Below, piece by piece: positions 12,904 to 20,874 of a DNA stretch of 64,000 bases (the first letter of the stretch is position 1; each line of letters starts with the position of its first letter). This stretch comes from Blastococcus sp. MG754426 (GTDB lineage Bacteria; Actinomycetota; Actinomycetes; Mycobacteriales; Geodermatophilaceae), in contig NZ_SSXC01000001.1 in the NCBI RefSeq assembly GCF_021699055.1, positions 228,975 through 292,974 on the forward strand, given 5' to 3'. The translations under genes and the position numbers were made by a program. The notes under the pieces are model-generated. The model was not told the DNA's origin. It searched no databases and was given only the letters and a program-made list of their open reading frames with translations.

Positions 12904-13194
12904 TCAGCGGTCCCGGTCGGCGACGAGTTCGGCGTAGTCGGGGTGCCGCTCGATCCAGCCGGCCACGAACGAGCAGCGCGGCACCACGGACCCCCCGCGC
13001 GACCGCACCTCGTCGAGGGCGGCGCGGACCAGGGTGCTGCCCAGCCCTGACTGCCCGGCGTCGGGGTCGATCTCGGTGTGGGTGAACACGACGGTGTCGC
13101 CGCGGCGTTCGTAGGCGGCCAGCCCCAGCACGCGGTCGCCGTCGCGGATCTCGAACCGGTCGGCCTCGGGGACGTCGGTGACGGTGGTCTCCAT
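12904..13194 (-). CDS. GNAT-fold N-acetyltransferase, YjdJ-like
   Basis: A 96-residue short acetyltransferase of the YjdJ/Acetyltransf_CG type. It shows the pattern ALAAYERRGDTVVFTHTEID, the acetyl-CoA loop QSGLGSTLVRAALDEVR, and the C-terminal VVPRCSFVAGWIERHPDYAELV that is almost diagnostic for this family. Known members are small stand-alone enzymes of uncertain substrate. It starts eight bases after the ferredoxin stop and is therefore the last gene of the P450-ferredoxin operon. Whether it acts with the P450 is unknown. Confidence 0.82.
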   Translation of the reverse strand: METTVTDVPEADRFEIRDGDRVLGLAAYERRGDTVVFTHTEIDPDAGQSGLGSTLVRAALDEVRSRGGSVVPRCSFVAGWIERHPDYAELVADRDR

Positions 13195-13201
13195 GCCGCG
13201 G

Positions 13202-13420
13202 TCAACCCGCCGCCGGGGCGGGCTGTTCCGCGACCAGCCGCAGCGCGCGGGTGGGGCACTGCCGCACCGCCTCCTCGGCGTCGCGCAGCTCCGCGCCCTC
13301 GGGACGCGGGCGCAGCACCGTCACGGTCCCCTCGTCGCCCACCTCGAACAGGTCCGGCGCCAGGGCCTCGCAGGCGCCGGACCCCACGCAGCGCTCGAGG
13401 TCGGCCTCCAGGCGGTTCAC
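13202..13420 (-). CDS. [3Fe-4S]-type ferredoxin
   Basis: A 72-residue ferredoxin of the actinobacterial P450-partner type. The cluster ligands are C-V-G-S-G-A-C, where the middle cysteine of a 4Fe motif is replaced, and the distant CP in RQCPTRALRL. LFEVGDEGTVTVL is the usual middle strand. Its GTG overlaps the TGA of the upstream P450 (GTGA), so it is translated with that enzyme and should be its electron donor. A ferredoxin reductase is not encoded nearby. Confidence 0.9.
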   Translation of the reverse strand: MNRLEADLERCVGSGACEALAPDLFEVGDEGTVTVLRPRPEGAELRDAEEAVRQCPTRALRLVAEQPAPAAG

Positions 13421-14733
13421 CGGCCGCCCGCCAGCCGGGCCGGCAACCGCTTGAGCCCGTTGACGAACGAGGACCGGAGCCGGTCGGGCGGGCCGGTGAC
13501 CTCCAGGTCGGGCAGCTGCTCGAAGACCCGCGTGAAGGTGACCGCCAGCTCGCGCCGGGCGAGGTGCGCGCCCAGGCAGAAGTGCGGCCCCTTCGACCCG
13601 AACCCGACGTGCGGGTTGGGGTCGCGGCCGAGGTCGAAGCGGTGCGGGTCGGGGAACACCACGGGGTCGCGGTTGGCCGCGGCGTAGAAGAGCAGGAACT
13701 TGTCCCCCGCGGCGAACGGGTAGCCGTTCAGCTCGCCGTCGCGGGTGGCGGTGCGGCGCATCCAGGTGACCGGGCTGGTCCACCGCACGATCTCCTCGAC
13801 CGCCGTGCGGGTGAGCCCGGGGTCGGCGACCCAGCGGGCACGCTGGTCGGGGTGCTCCTGCAGCGCCAGCAGCCCCTGGGAGATCGCGTTGCGGGTGGTC
13901 TCGTTGCCGGCCACCAGCAGCAGGATGAAGAACGAGGCGATCTCCTGGTGGGTGAGCTTCTCGCCCTCGACCTCGGTGGTCACCAGCGCCGTCGTCAGGT
14001 CGTCGGTCGGGTGCGCCAGCCGCTCGGCGGCCAGCCGCTCCATCAGCCCGGCCAGCTCGATGCCCGCCATGAGCACCCCGGTGAGCGGGTCCTCCTCGTC
14101 CTCGACGAGCTCCGGGTCACCGCCGGAGAGGATGACGTTCGACTTGGCCAGCACCATCGCGCGGTCCTGCTCCGGGACGCCCATCATGTCGCAGATGACC
14201 CGCAGCGGGATGGGGGCGGCGAGGTCGGCGACCACGTCGAACGTGCCGTCCCCCTCGGCCGCCTTCCGGCGCACCGCGGCCAGGACGTCGTCGACGACGA
14301 CCGCCACCGAGTCGACCACCCGTTCGAGCATCCGCGGCGTGAACGTCTTCGCGACGATGCGGCGGATCTTGGCGTGCCGCGGGTCGTCCATGCTGATCAG
14401 CGAGCCGTAGAACTCGTTGAGGTCGGCCGGGATGTCCTGGATGGAGACGGCTCCCTCACCCGAGCAGAAGACGGCGGGCTGCGAGCTGATCGCCTCCAGG
14501 TCGGCGTAGCGGGTGACCGCGTGGTATCCGGGCCCGCTCGGCAGGTTGGGGATCTCCGGCTCGGCGAAGAAGGCGAACGGGCGCTGGGCGCGGAGCCGGT
14601 CGAAGACGGCGTGCCGCTCGGCCGGCGGGCGGGACCAGAAGTCGCGGTCGGACAGGTCGATGCCGAGGTCGGCGGCGCCCGCCCTGCGGGGCTGCGGAAC
14701 GGTTCCGGGAGCTGGTGCGGCGTCGACGGACAC
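13417..14733 (-). CDS. Cytochrome P450
   Basis: A 438-residue soluble P450. The oxygen-activating I-helix is LLVAGNETTRNAI, the K-helix ExxR is EEIVRW, and the heme-ligand loop is FGSKGPHFCLGAHLARREL, with the thiolate cysteine after PHF. SMDDPRHAKIRRIVAKTFTPRML is typical of the actinobacterial CYP124/125/142 neighbourhood, which hydroxylates lipids and sterol side chains. I do not assign a subfamily. The GTG at 14733 has GGGAGGA eight bases upstream. It heads an operon with its ferredoxin and a small acetyltransferase. Confidence 0.92.
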   Translation of the reverse strand: MSVDAAPAPGTVPQPRRAGAADLGIDLSDRDFWSRPPAERHAVFDRLRAQRPFAFFAEPEIPNLPSGPGYHAVTRYADLEAISSQPAVFCSGEGAVSIQDIPADLNEFYGSLISMDDPRHAKIRRIVAKTFTPRMLERVVDSVAVVVDDVLAAVRRKAAEGDGTFDVVADLAAPIPLRVICDMMGVPEQDRAMVLAKSNVILSGGDPELVEDEEDPLTGVLMAGIELAGLMERLAAERLAHPTDDLTTALVTTEVEGEKLTHQEIASFFILLLVAGNETTRNAISQGLLALQEHPDQRARWVADPGLTRTAVEEIVRWTSPVTWMRRTATRDGELNGYPFAAGDKFLLFYAAANRDPVVFPDPHRFDLGRDPNPHVGFGSKGPHFCLGAHLARRELAVTFTRVFEQLPDLEVTGPPDRLRSSFVNGLKRLPARLAGGR

Positions 14734-14854
14734 GAGAGGTCCTCCCTGGGCGGCGGTCGTGCTCCGCACGCTAGAGAGAATCGTGGTGACACACAACACA
14801 CCCCGCGAGCCGCCCGCCCGCGCAGGCACGGAGGCCCGGTCACCTGCTTGGCCG

Positions 14855-15117
14855 GGCCTCCAGCAGCTCGCACGACCGACAAGACCTGGGCCTCCCCGTG
14901 CAGCGGTACGAGCAGATCGCCTCCGGGCCGGCGAGGAGGTCTCGCGGCCGGAGCTCAGCGGCCGGCTGATGGCCCGCGCGCTGCTGAGCGGACTGGGGGT
15001 GTTCGAGTTCACCCCGCCACCGTGCGAGCCGAGCGCAGCGGCTCCGAGAGCCTCCAGCGGTCGCCGCGCGGGTGCTCGGCGGGAACGACCACGTCCCCGA
15101 CCGGGCCGCAGGCGACC
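14855..15117 (+). pseudogene. Decayed, internally deleted copy of the 19152-19691 gene
   Basis: Pieces of the protein encoded at 19152-19691 reappear here in order but in several frames. They are LQQL, then LGLPVQRYEQ (intact copy LGLPVQRHKQ), GEEVSRPELSGRLMAR (intact GEKVSRLKLNGRLLSR), VRAERSGSESL (intact VRAKRSGFESL) and LGGNDHVPDRAAGD (intact LFGGNAHAPDAAAGD). The N-terminal part and two internal stretches are missing, and frames shift between the blocks. No start or single open frame spans them. It lies between the P450 promoter and the AraC stop. It is a relic duplicate or half of an old recombination. Confidence 0.8.
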
Positions 15118-15158
15118 GGTCCGCCGTGGCCGGGTCGCCCCGTACCACCCGCGGGTGG

Positions 15159-16130
15159 TCAGGACAGCAGGGTCTGCTGCGGCGTGCGGCCGTAGGCCTG
15201 CCGGTAGGCGGCGGCGAACCTGCCGTGGTGGGCGAATCCCCAGCGCGCCGCGACGGCGGCGACCGTGGTGTCGGTGGTCGGATCGGCGGCCTGCAGCTCG
15301 CGGTGCACCCGATCCAGGCGCACCCGGCGCAGGTAGGCGGTCGGGGTGGTGTCCCGGTACCGGCGGAACGCCGCCTGCAGCGCCCGCGGCCCGATCCCGG
15401 AGGCGTCGACGATGTCGGCCAGGGTCAGCGGTTCGCCGGCGTGGGCGTCGATGTACTCGACCGTGCGCCGCACCGCCGCCGGCATGACCTGCCCGGGCGG
15501 AGCGGCGCCCGAGGTGCCGGTCGCCGTGTGGGGGAAGGCGGCCAGCACCGCCGCCGCGGCGGCATCGATCGCGGCGGCCCGGAAGATCGGCTCGGCGACA
15601 GGCGGGGCGTCGCCGGCGAACAGCGAGTGCAGGTAGCCGACCGAGTTCCGGCAGTAGCGGGCTGCGGCGGCGGACACCGGGGTGATGGCCTCGAAGCGGA
15701 ACTCGCCCGGGTCCAGCCCGCTCTGCGCAGCGGCGCGCCGGGTGATCTCGCTCGTCGGGACCCGGACGACGTGGAGGTCGAGCCGCCGCCACTCGCAGGT
15801 GAACGCAGCGCCCTGGGGGAACATGACCACGTCGCCGGCGACGATGCGGACCTGCTCGCCGTCGTGCGACACCTCCAGATCACCTCCGCCGAGCACGGCG
15901 ATCCAGGTGTCGTGGACCGGATCGACGTCCTCACGGACGCTCATCGTGTGCTGCAGGACATCGACGGCGAGACCACCGACGGAAGCTGTCGCCTGGCGGT
16001 AGGCGAAGTTCTCCGGGGAGCCGCGGACCCGCAGCCGGTGCGGGGCGAAGGTGTCCCGGATGGCCTCGTGCGCCCGCACGACATCCCGGGTCGAGACCTC
16101 GAAGCGGTCCACACCTCTCGCCGACGGCAC
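15159..16130 (-). CDS. AraC-family transcriptional regulator
   Basis: A 323-residue regulator. Residues 1-180 form a ligand-sensing part of the AraC-binding-domain-like type (HDTWIAVLGGGDLEV, VAGDVVMFPQGAAFTCEW). The last 100 residues are the double helix-turn-helix: PLTLADIVDASGIGPRALQAAFRRY, then AVAARWGFAHHGRFAAAYRQAYGRTP, which is a close match to the AraC signature. The GTG at 16130 is preceded by a weak GGGGGTG. Effector and targets are unknown. The 300-base region upstream is shared with a small divergent gene, a possible target. Confidence 0.88.
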   Translation of the reverse strand: MPSARGVDRFEVSTRDVVRAHEAIRDTFAPHRLRVRGSPENFAYRQATASVGGLAVDVLQHTMSVREDVDPVHDTWIAVLGGGDLEVSHDGEQVRIVAGDVVMFPQGAAFTCEWRRLDLHVVRVPTSEITRRAAAQSGLDPGEFRFEAITPVSAAAARYCRNSVGYLHSLFAGDAPPVAEPIFRAAAIDAAAAAVLAAFPHTATGTSGAAPPGQVMPAAVRRTVEYIDAHAGEPLTLADIVDASGIGPRALQAAFRRYRDTTPTAYLRRVRLDRVHRELQAADPTTDTTVAAVAARWGFAHHGRFAAAYRQAYGRTPQQTLLS

Positions 16131-16431
16131 GTCTCGTCACCCCCTGCGCACGCCCTCCAGGATCCGGCGCGCCGTTGGGTCCACCGGTACCCAGGTTCCG
16201 CCGGTCTACCAGGAAACGAGCCGCCGGGGTCGTCCGCGACGCGCGGCTGTCGGCCGGAAAGCGAGCAACATCCGTTCCAGTATTTGAAGTTCCCGCCCGT
16301 CCTGCGGTGCAGTGGCACCCAGGCGTCACGGGCCGGAAGGGATCGCGGGAACCGGCGCTCGACCCGGTCGAGCGCCGCCGAGGGGTCCGGAGCACCCGCC
16401 GTGGCTGCGGGCAGCGGAGTCGGGAGGTGGG
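16131..16431. other. Intergenic region between divergent araC-type gene and small ORF
   Basis: About 300 bases without a convincing gene. It must hold the promoters of the AraC-type gene (minus strand) and of the small gene at 16432 (plus strand). The only notable local feature is a less GC-rich patch at 16266-16292 (containing AGTATTTGAAG), which could be a promoter or operator. I see no clear repeat pair. Confidence 0.4.
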
Positions 16432-16710
16432 ATGACGACGAGCCGGGGTGAGTCGGGGCGGAGTCGGGGCGAGGCCGGTCAGGGACCGTGGACCGTGGGC
16501 GCCGACGACCTGGCCGACCGGGACTGGTCCGGGGAGACGGTGCAGATGCCGAGCGGCAGGCTGCACGCGGTGGTCGGTGAGGGGCTGATCGTCGGTCGGG
16601 CGGTCTGCACCGCCCCGGTGGTGCTGCTGGACCCACGGGACTGGCGCTGGCCGGACGACGGGGCCGAGGAGTGGCCGCTGTGCTGGATCTGCCTGACCCT
16701 CACCCGGTGA
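16432..16710 (+). CDS. Small hypothetical protein
   Basis: A 92-residue protein I do not recognise. The ATG follows GGGAGGTGG closely, a strong ribosome site, which is the main argument that it is real. The first 30 residues are polar and Arg/Ser/Gly-rich. The rest has alternating hydrophobic stretches (GRLHAVVGEGLIVGRAVCTAPVVLLDP) and ends with EEWPLCWICLTLTR, a CxxC next to two tryptophans. No signal peptide or membrane helix is clear. It sits upstream of the GAF histidine kinase (117 bases) and may be co-transcribed with it. Confidence 0.55.
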   Translation: MTTSRGESGRSRGEAGQGPWTVGADDLADRDWSGETVQMPSGRLHAVVGEGLIVGRAVCTAPVVLLDPRDWRWPDDGAEEWPLCWICLTLTR

Positions 16711-16826
16711 CCCGACCTGCCGACGAGCTGCGGGCGCCGCTGCCCGGCGACGGCATGCCAGGTCGGGCTCGCAGGTCGAGCCGGGGTCCGTCACCGAGGT
16801 CGGAGCGCCGAGAAGGGGCGTGCACC

Positions 16827-18095
16827 ATGTCCGGCGACCGAGCGCCGTTCACCGCCGGGGACAGGGAGCTGCTCAGCGCCTTCGCCGCCCCGGTCGGTGA
16901 CGCGAGCGGCCGGCTGCACCAGGGCTCCGGTGCCCGTGGCGAGTGGTTGGTGGCCTCGGTGGAGGTCACCCGCGAGGTCCTGTCGGCCGGACCGGGCAGC
17001 GGGCCGGATCCCCTGCGGCTGATCGCCGAGCGGACCTGCGAGATCGGCGAGGCCGAGCTGGTGCTCGTCCTGCGGCCCACCGACCCCGCAGGCGACGAGC
17101 TGACCGTCGAGGTCGGCGTGGGCGCCGGCGCCGATCGCCTGCGGGGACGCCGCCTGCCCGTGCAGACGTCGCTGGCCGGGCGGGTGCTGACCTCCACCGA
17201 ACCGGTCCGCCTGCCGCACCTGACCGACGCCGAGCTGACCGGTGAGGTCGAGCTCGGCCCGGCGATGGCCGTGCCGCTGCTGGGTTCCGGCCGCGTCCAC
17301 GGCGCGCTCGTCGCGGCACGGCTCGACGGTCGTCCCGGGTTCACCGACGCAGACGCCGACGGGGCCACGACGTTCGCCCACCACGCCGCGCTGGCCCTCG
17401 AGCGCGCTGAAGCCCGGGCGCAGCACCAGCTCCACGCCCTGCTGGCCGACCGTCAACGCATCGCCGACGACCTGCACGACCACGTCATCCAGCGGCTGTT
17501 CGCCACGGGGCTGAAGCTGCACGGCGTCGCCGGTGGTGCGCTCACCGGCCGGGCGGCCGACCGGCTGCGCACTGCGGTCGACGACCTGGACGAGGTCATC
17601 GACACGATCCGCGCGGCGATCTTCCACCTCGACTCCCCGCTGCGCACTCGACGGGAAGACGTGCGCGACCGGTTGCTGCAGGTACTCGCCGACGTCCGTC
17701 CTGCTCTCGGCTTCGACCCCTCGCTGCGCATCTCCGGGCTACCGGACGATCTGCCACCCGATGTCGTCGGCGACCTGCTCGCCGTCACCCGGGAGGCGCT
17801 GACCAACACCGCCAAGCACGCCCGGGCGTCCACCGTGGACGTCGACGTCCGGACCGGCGACGGCCGGCTGACCCTGCGGGTGACCGACGACGGGAGCGGC
17901 GTGGGTGACGCCACCCGGCGCAGCGGCCTGGCGGGCCTCCGGCGCCGTGCCGACGGTCACGGCGGCGCCTTCCACATCTGCCCCGCCCACCCCCGGGGCA
18001 CGCGGCTCACCTGGTCGGTGCCGCTCGGCCGGCGCCACGGCCCGGACCACGTCGGCACGCCGCCGGTCGCCGGTACCCGATCGGGGCCGCGATGA
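16827..18095 (+). CDS. GAF-domain sensor histidine kinase (NarL-partner type)
   Basis: A 422-residue soluble sensor kinase. Residues about 45-195 form a GAF-like domain (PLRLIAERTCEIGEAELVLV, LPVQTSLAGRVLTSTEPV, AMAVPLLGSGRVHGALV). The HisKA_3 dimerisation helix follows with the phospho-acceptor histidine in IADDLHDHVIQRLFATG. The ATP-binding domain has AVTREALTNTAKHARAS and TDDGSG. The architecture resembles DevS/DosT kinases with one GAF domain, though the heme-binding histidine cannot be judged. ATG at 16827 lies behind AGAAGGGG. Unusually, no NarL/DevR-type response regulator is adjacent; the next gene overlaps the kinase region but encodes an unknown small protein. Confidence 0.88.
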   Translation: MSGDRAPFTAGDRELLSAFAAPVGDASGRLHQGSGARGEWLVASVEVTREVLSAGPGSGPDPLRLIAERTCEIGEAELVLVLRPTDPAGDELTVEVGVGAGADRLRGRRLPVQTSLAGRVLTSTEPVRLPHLTDAELTGEVELGPAMAVPLLGSGRVHGALVAARLDGRPGFTDADADGATTFAHHAALALERAEARAQHQLHALLADRQRIADDLHDHVIQRLFATGLKLHGVAGGALTGRAADRLRTAVDDLDEVIDTIRAAIFHLDSPLRTRREDVRDRLLQVLADVRPALGFDPSLRISGLPDDLPPDVVGDLLAVTREALTNTAKHARASTVDVDVRTGDGRLTLRVTDDGSGVGDATRRSGLAGLRRRADGHGGAFHICPAHPRGTRLTWSVPLGRRHGPDHVGTPPVAGTRSGPR

Positions 18096-18169
18096 CCAGG
18101 GCCGATGGCGCACGGCCCGGGTGCCCCTGCGACTGGCGAACCGGAACATGCGGGAAGGAGTGTGGGTCC

Positions 18170-18505
18170 ATGGAGATCGGGGCCACCGCGATGCTGCCCT
18201 GGGACGACGCCGCCGCGGCCCGCTCGGCGCTGCGCACGCGGCTGCGTGACGTCGTCGAACGCCGCGAGATCCCGGAGAGCGCGCTGGACGGGGCCACGAT
18301 GCTGGTCGCCGGACCGGTCACCGTCACCGATGCCGGGGGCCGTACCTGGTTCCAGTGGGTGGCGACGCTCAGGATGCCGTCGGCGGCCGCAGCCGCCCCG
18401 CTGCCGTCCGACCCCACCGCCGTGGAGGACCCACCCGCTCCGGGCGGTCCGGCTGCCCGGCCGACCGTGGACGACCTCCGCCTGCTCCGGCATCGCGTCG
18501 GCTGA
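18170..18505 (+). CDS. Hypothetical protein downstream of the sensor kinase
   Basis: A 111-residue protein with no family I recognise. ATG 18170 has GGAAGGAG nine bases upstream. An alternative in-frame ATG at 18092 overlaps the kinase stop as ATGA, which would add 26 residues rich in Cys/Gly and suggests coupling. The core reads as a beta-alpha-beta-like unit (ALRTRLRDVVERREIPES, TMLVAGPVTVTDAGGRTW) and ends in a proline-rich tail. Position implies co-expression with the kinase, perhaps as an accessory. Confidence 0.55.
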   Translation: MEIGATAMLPWDDAAAARSALRTRLRDVVERREIPESALDGATMLVAGPVTVTDAGGRTWFQWVATLRMPSAAAAAPLPSDPTAVEDPPAPGGPAARPTVDDLRLLRHRVG

Positions 18506-18758
18506 CAGTGAGGTGTAGGCGGACGGGGTCACCCCGGCTGGTCGGACTCCTCGGCTGACCGACGCTTGGCCGTCTGGGACCGGATTCGTCGATCGGTGCG
18601 GGGTGGCCCCGTCCGCTGCACGTCACCGGAATCGAGCTCCGAGGCGACCACGCCACCGGCGTGCTCACCGCCGACGGGCATCGGCTGCTGGTTGTGCCAC
18701 GGCGGACGACCGGCACTCCCCGCTCCCTCTGCCGACATCCTGCCCGCGACCCGACGCC

Positions 18759-18908
18759 GGAACCCACGTGCTGGTCCCGGTCCACGACCTGCACATCCGC
18801 GTCATCGACACCGCCACCGCCACCGGCGAGCAACTGCGCGCGCTCACCCTCGGTCCGCCCCTCGACCACCAGCCGACCAGCCGGACCCACCTCGGAAAAG
18901 CGCTAGCC
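18759..18908 (+). pseudogene. Remnant of an IS481-type transposase C-terminus
   Basis: One frame reads GTHVLVPVHDLHIRVIDTA, then TGEQLRALTLGPPLDHQPT. This is the pattern of the extreme C-terminus of actinobacterial IS481-family integrase-type transposases, where a valine-rich strand, DLxxRVIxxxTGExLRxLTLxP and a DYQPT motif end the protein. The upstream DDE catalytic core is absent and no terminal inverted repeats are visible, so only a scar is left. The stretch 18506-18758 upstream holds no recognisable gene. The remnant lies directly beside an initiator tRNA gene, a common insertion neighbourhood. Confidence 0.6.
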
Positions 18909-18936
18909 CGGGCCCACTTCCGTGGGGCCCGGGCTA
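18904..18936 (-). terminator. Hairpin terminator after initiator tRNA copy 1
   Basis: A perfect 12-base inverted repeat (TAGCCCGGGCCC with GGGCCCGGGCTA) around a nine-base loop lies 24 bases beyond the tRNA 3' end. It is the expected intrinsic terminator of the minus-strand tRNA gene. There is no T-run, as is normal in GC-rich actinobacteria. Confidence 0.75.
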
Positions 18937-18960
18937 TGCCGATGTCCTGCGACATCACAG

Positions 18961-19037
18961 TGGTAGCGGGGACAGGATTCGAACCTGCGACCTCTGGGTT
19001 ATGAGCCCAGCGAGCTACCGAGCTGCTCCACCCCGCG
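18961..19037 (-). tRNA. Initiator tRNA-fMet (anticodon CAT), copy 1
   Basis: A 77-base cloverleaf including encoded 3' CCA. It begins CGCGGGG and ends CCCCGCT-A-CCA, so positions 1 and 72 (C and U) do not pair. The anticodon arm is CTGGG-CTCATAA-CCCAG, with three consecutive G-C pairs next to the loop. The unpaired 1-72 and the GGG/CCC anticodon stem are the two hallmarks of bacterial initiator tRNA. The sequence is identical to the copies at 50547 and 54267. Its promoter box lies at 19049-19054 and its terminator at 18904-18936. Confidence 0.95.
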
Positions 19038-19048
19038 TCGGTCTCCCC

Positions 19049-19054
19049 ACCGTA
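19049..19054 (-). promoter_or_regulatory. -10 box of initiator tRNA copy 1
   Basis: TACGGT on the minus strand, 11 bases before the mature 5' end. The same TAC(G/C)GT at 10-11 bases precedes the other two copies, which supports it as the -10 element. No confident -35 is visible. Confidence 0.55.
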
Positions 19055-19151
19055 CACCCCTGCGTGCCACGGCGGGTCCCCCGGCGGGACCTCGCGCGGA
19101 GCACCCCCGCGACCGCGACACTGGTCCCAGCCGCTCTCCCCAGGAGGTCCC

Positions 19152-19691
19152 GTGTCCCGTCCCCCCACCGGCCTGCACAACGTCGATCTGCTGGCCGTCT
19201 ACCTCAACGACCACCTGGCCGCCTCGATCGGGGGCATCGAGCTCGTGCGGCGGATGATCGGCGTGCACGGGGGCACGCAGTACGAGCCCCCGCTCCAGCA
19301 GCTGCTGACCGAGCTGCACGAGGAGAACGCCGCGCTCCGGGCGATCATGGACGACCTGGGGCTCCCCGTGCAGCGGCACAAGCAGGTCGCGCTCTGGCTC
19401 GGCGAGAAGGTCTCGCGGCTGAAGCTCAACGGCCGCCTGCTCTCCCGCTCCCCGTTGAGCGACCTCGTGGAGTTCGAGTTCCTCGCCTCCGCCGTCCGGG
19501 CCAAGCGCAGCGGCTTCGAGAGCCTCCGCGAGGTGGCCGACGCCGACCACCGCCTGGACGCCGACCGGCTCGACCAGCTCGTCGAGCAGGCGAACCGGCA
19601 GCACGCCTGGCTCACCACGACCCGGCGCGAGGTCGCCGCGCGGTTGTTCGGCGGGAACGCCCACGCACCTGACGCGGCCGCCGGCGACTGA
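19152..19691 (+). CDS. Conserved hypothetical protein, predicted helical bundle
   Basis: A 179-residue, largely alpha-helical protein I cannot name. Helices with regular charge patterns (DLLAVYLNDHLAASIGGIELV, LQQLLTELHEENAALRAIMDDL, SDLVEFEFLASAVRAKRSGFESL, DQLVEQANRQHAWLTTTRREVAARL) suggest a four-helix bundle, similar in outline to ferritin-like or DUF892-type proteins. A di-iron motif is not complete. GTG start follows AGGAGGT. A decayed copy of this gene lies at 14855-15117, so it has been duplicated locally. It has its own promoter region shared with the divergent tRNA. Confidence 0.7.
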   Translation: MSRPPTGLHNVDLLAVYLNDHLAASIGGIELVRRMIGVHGGTQYEPPLQQLLTELHEENAALRAIMDDLGLPVQRHKQVALWLGEKVSRLKLNGRLLSRSPLSDLVEFEFLASAVRAKRSGFESLREVADADHRLDADRLDQLVEQANRQHAWLTTTRREVAARLFGGNAHAPDAAAGD

Positions 19692-19842
19692 GGCTCCCCG
19701 CGCCCTGCTCGACGACCCGGTCGGCCGCCGGGACGGGTTTGCGGTCCGCGCCCGGCGAACACACCGATGGGGACCGAAGGCGCCGAGGGGCGCTGCACCC
19801 ACGTGGCGCGGCGGGCCGCGCCCACCACGGGAGGGAGCTGCC

Positions 19843-20868
19843 GTGCGCGGAACGGACGGAGCCGGGACCGGTCAGGTCGTCGTCGTGACCGGCGCGAGCG
19901 GGGGGATCGGCCGCGCCGCCGCGGTCGCCTTCGCCCGCAGGGGGGACCGGGTCGCCCTGCTGGCCCGGGGTGAGAAAGGCCTGGCCGGGGCCGCCGCGGA
20001 CGTCCGGGAAGCCGGCGGTACCCCGCTGGTGGTCCCGGTGGACGTCGCCGACGCGGCGGCCGTCGAGGCGGCGGCGAACCGGGTGGAGGAGGAGCTCGGG
20101 CCGATCGACGTCTGGTGCAACGTCGCCTTCAGCACGGTGTTCGCGCCGTTCGACGAGATCACCGCGGAGGAGTGGGAGCGCGTCACCCGGGTCACCTACC
20201 TGGGGTTCGTGCACGGCACCATGTCGGCGCTGCGGCGGATGAGGCCACGCGACCGCGGGGTGATCGTGCAGACCGGCTCGGCGCTCGCCTACCGCGGCAT
20301 CCCCCTGCAGAGCGTCTACTGCGGGGCCAAGCACGCCATCAAGGGTTTCACCGAGTCGCTCATGACCGAGCTGCGGCACGACGGCAGCAACGTGCGCGTC
20401 ACGATGGTCAACCTGCCGGGGGTGAACACCCCGCAGTTCGACTGGGTGCTCAACAAGCTGCCCGAACGGCCGCAGCCGGTGCCCCCGATCTACCCGGTCG
20501 ACACGATGGCCTTGGCGCTCGTGCACGCGAGCGAGCACCCCCGGCGCCGTGCGTGGTGGGTCGGCAACCCGACCGTCTGGACGATCGTCGGCAACAAGGT
20601 CTGGCCCCAGTTCATGGACTGGTACCTCGCCCGGAACGGGTACGAGGGGCAGCAGCGCGGCGAGCCCGCTTCGCCGGGCGACCCGGTCAACCTCTGGGAG
20701 CCGGCCGACGGGCCCGACGGGCGCGACTTCGGGGCCCGGGGCAGCTTCCGGCACCGGACACGGGACCGGGATCCGCAGATCTGGGCCTCCCGCCACCACG
20801 GGACCCTCGCCGCACTCGGCGCCGGGGCGGTCGCCTCGGGGCTGGCCGCCTGGCGCCGGGCGCGCTGA
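19843..20868 (+). CDS. Short-chain dehydrogenase/reductase
   Basis: A 341-residue SDR. The NAD(P) motif VVTGASGGIGRAAA is at the N-terminus, and catalytic Ser and Tyr-x3-Lys are in VQTGSALAYRGI and QSVYCGAKHAIKGF. The long C-terminal extension after residue 230 (WWVGNPTVWTIVGNKVWPQFMDWYLARNGY, then a polar stretch and a hydrophobic GAGAVASGLAAW) is typical of a group of actinobacterial SDRs of unknown substrate, and may be a membrane-touching tail. GTG start with GGGAGG upstream. It converges on the formate dehydrogenase operon six bases away. Confidence 0.85.
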   Translation: MRGTDGAGTGQVVVVTGASGGIGRAAAVAFARRGDRVALLARGEKGLAGAAADVREAGGTPLVVPVDVADAAAVEAAANRVEEELGPIDVWCNVAFSTVFAPFDEITAEEWERVTRVTYLGFVHGTMSALRRMRPRDRGVIVQTGSALAYRGIPLQSVYCGAKHAIKGFTESLMTELRHDGSNVRVTMVNLPGVNTPQFDWVLNKLPERPQPVPPIYPVDTMALALVHASEHPRRRAWWVGNPTVWTIVGNKVWPQFMDWYLARNGYEGQQRGEPASPGDPVNLWEPADGPDGRDFGARGSFRHRTRDRDPQIWASRHHGTLAALGAGAVASGLAAWRRAR

Positions 20869-20874
20869 CGGCCC

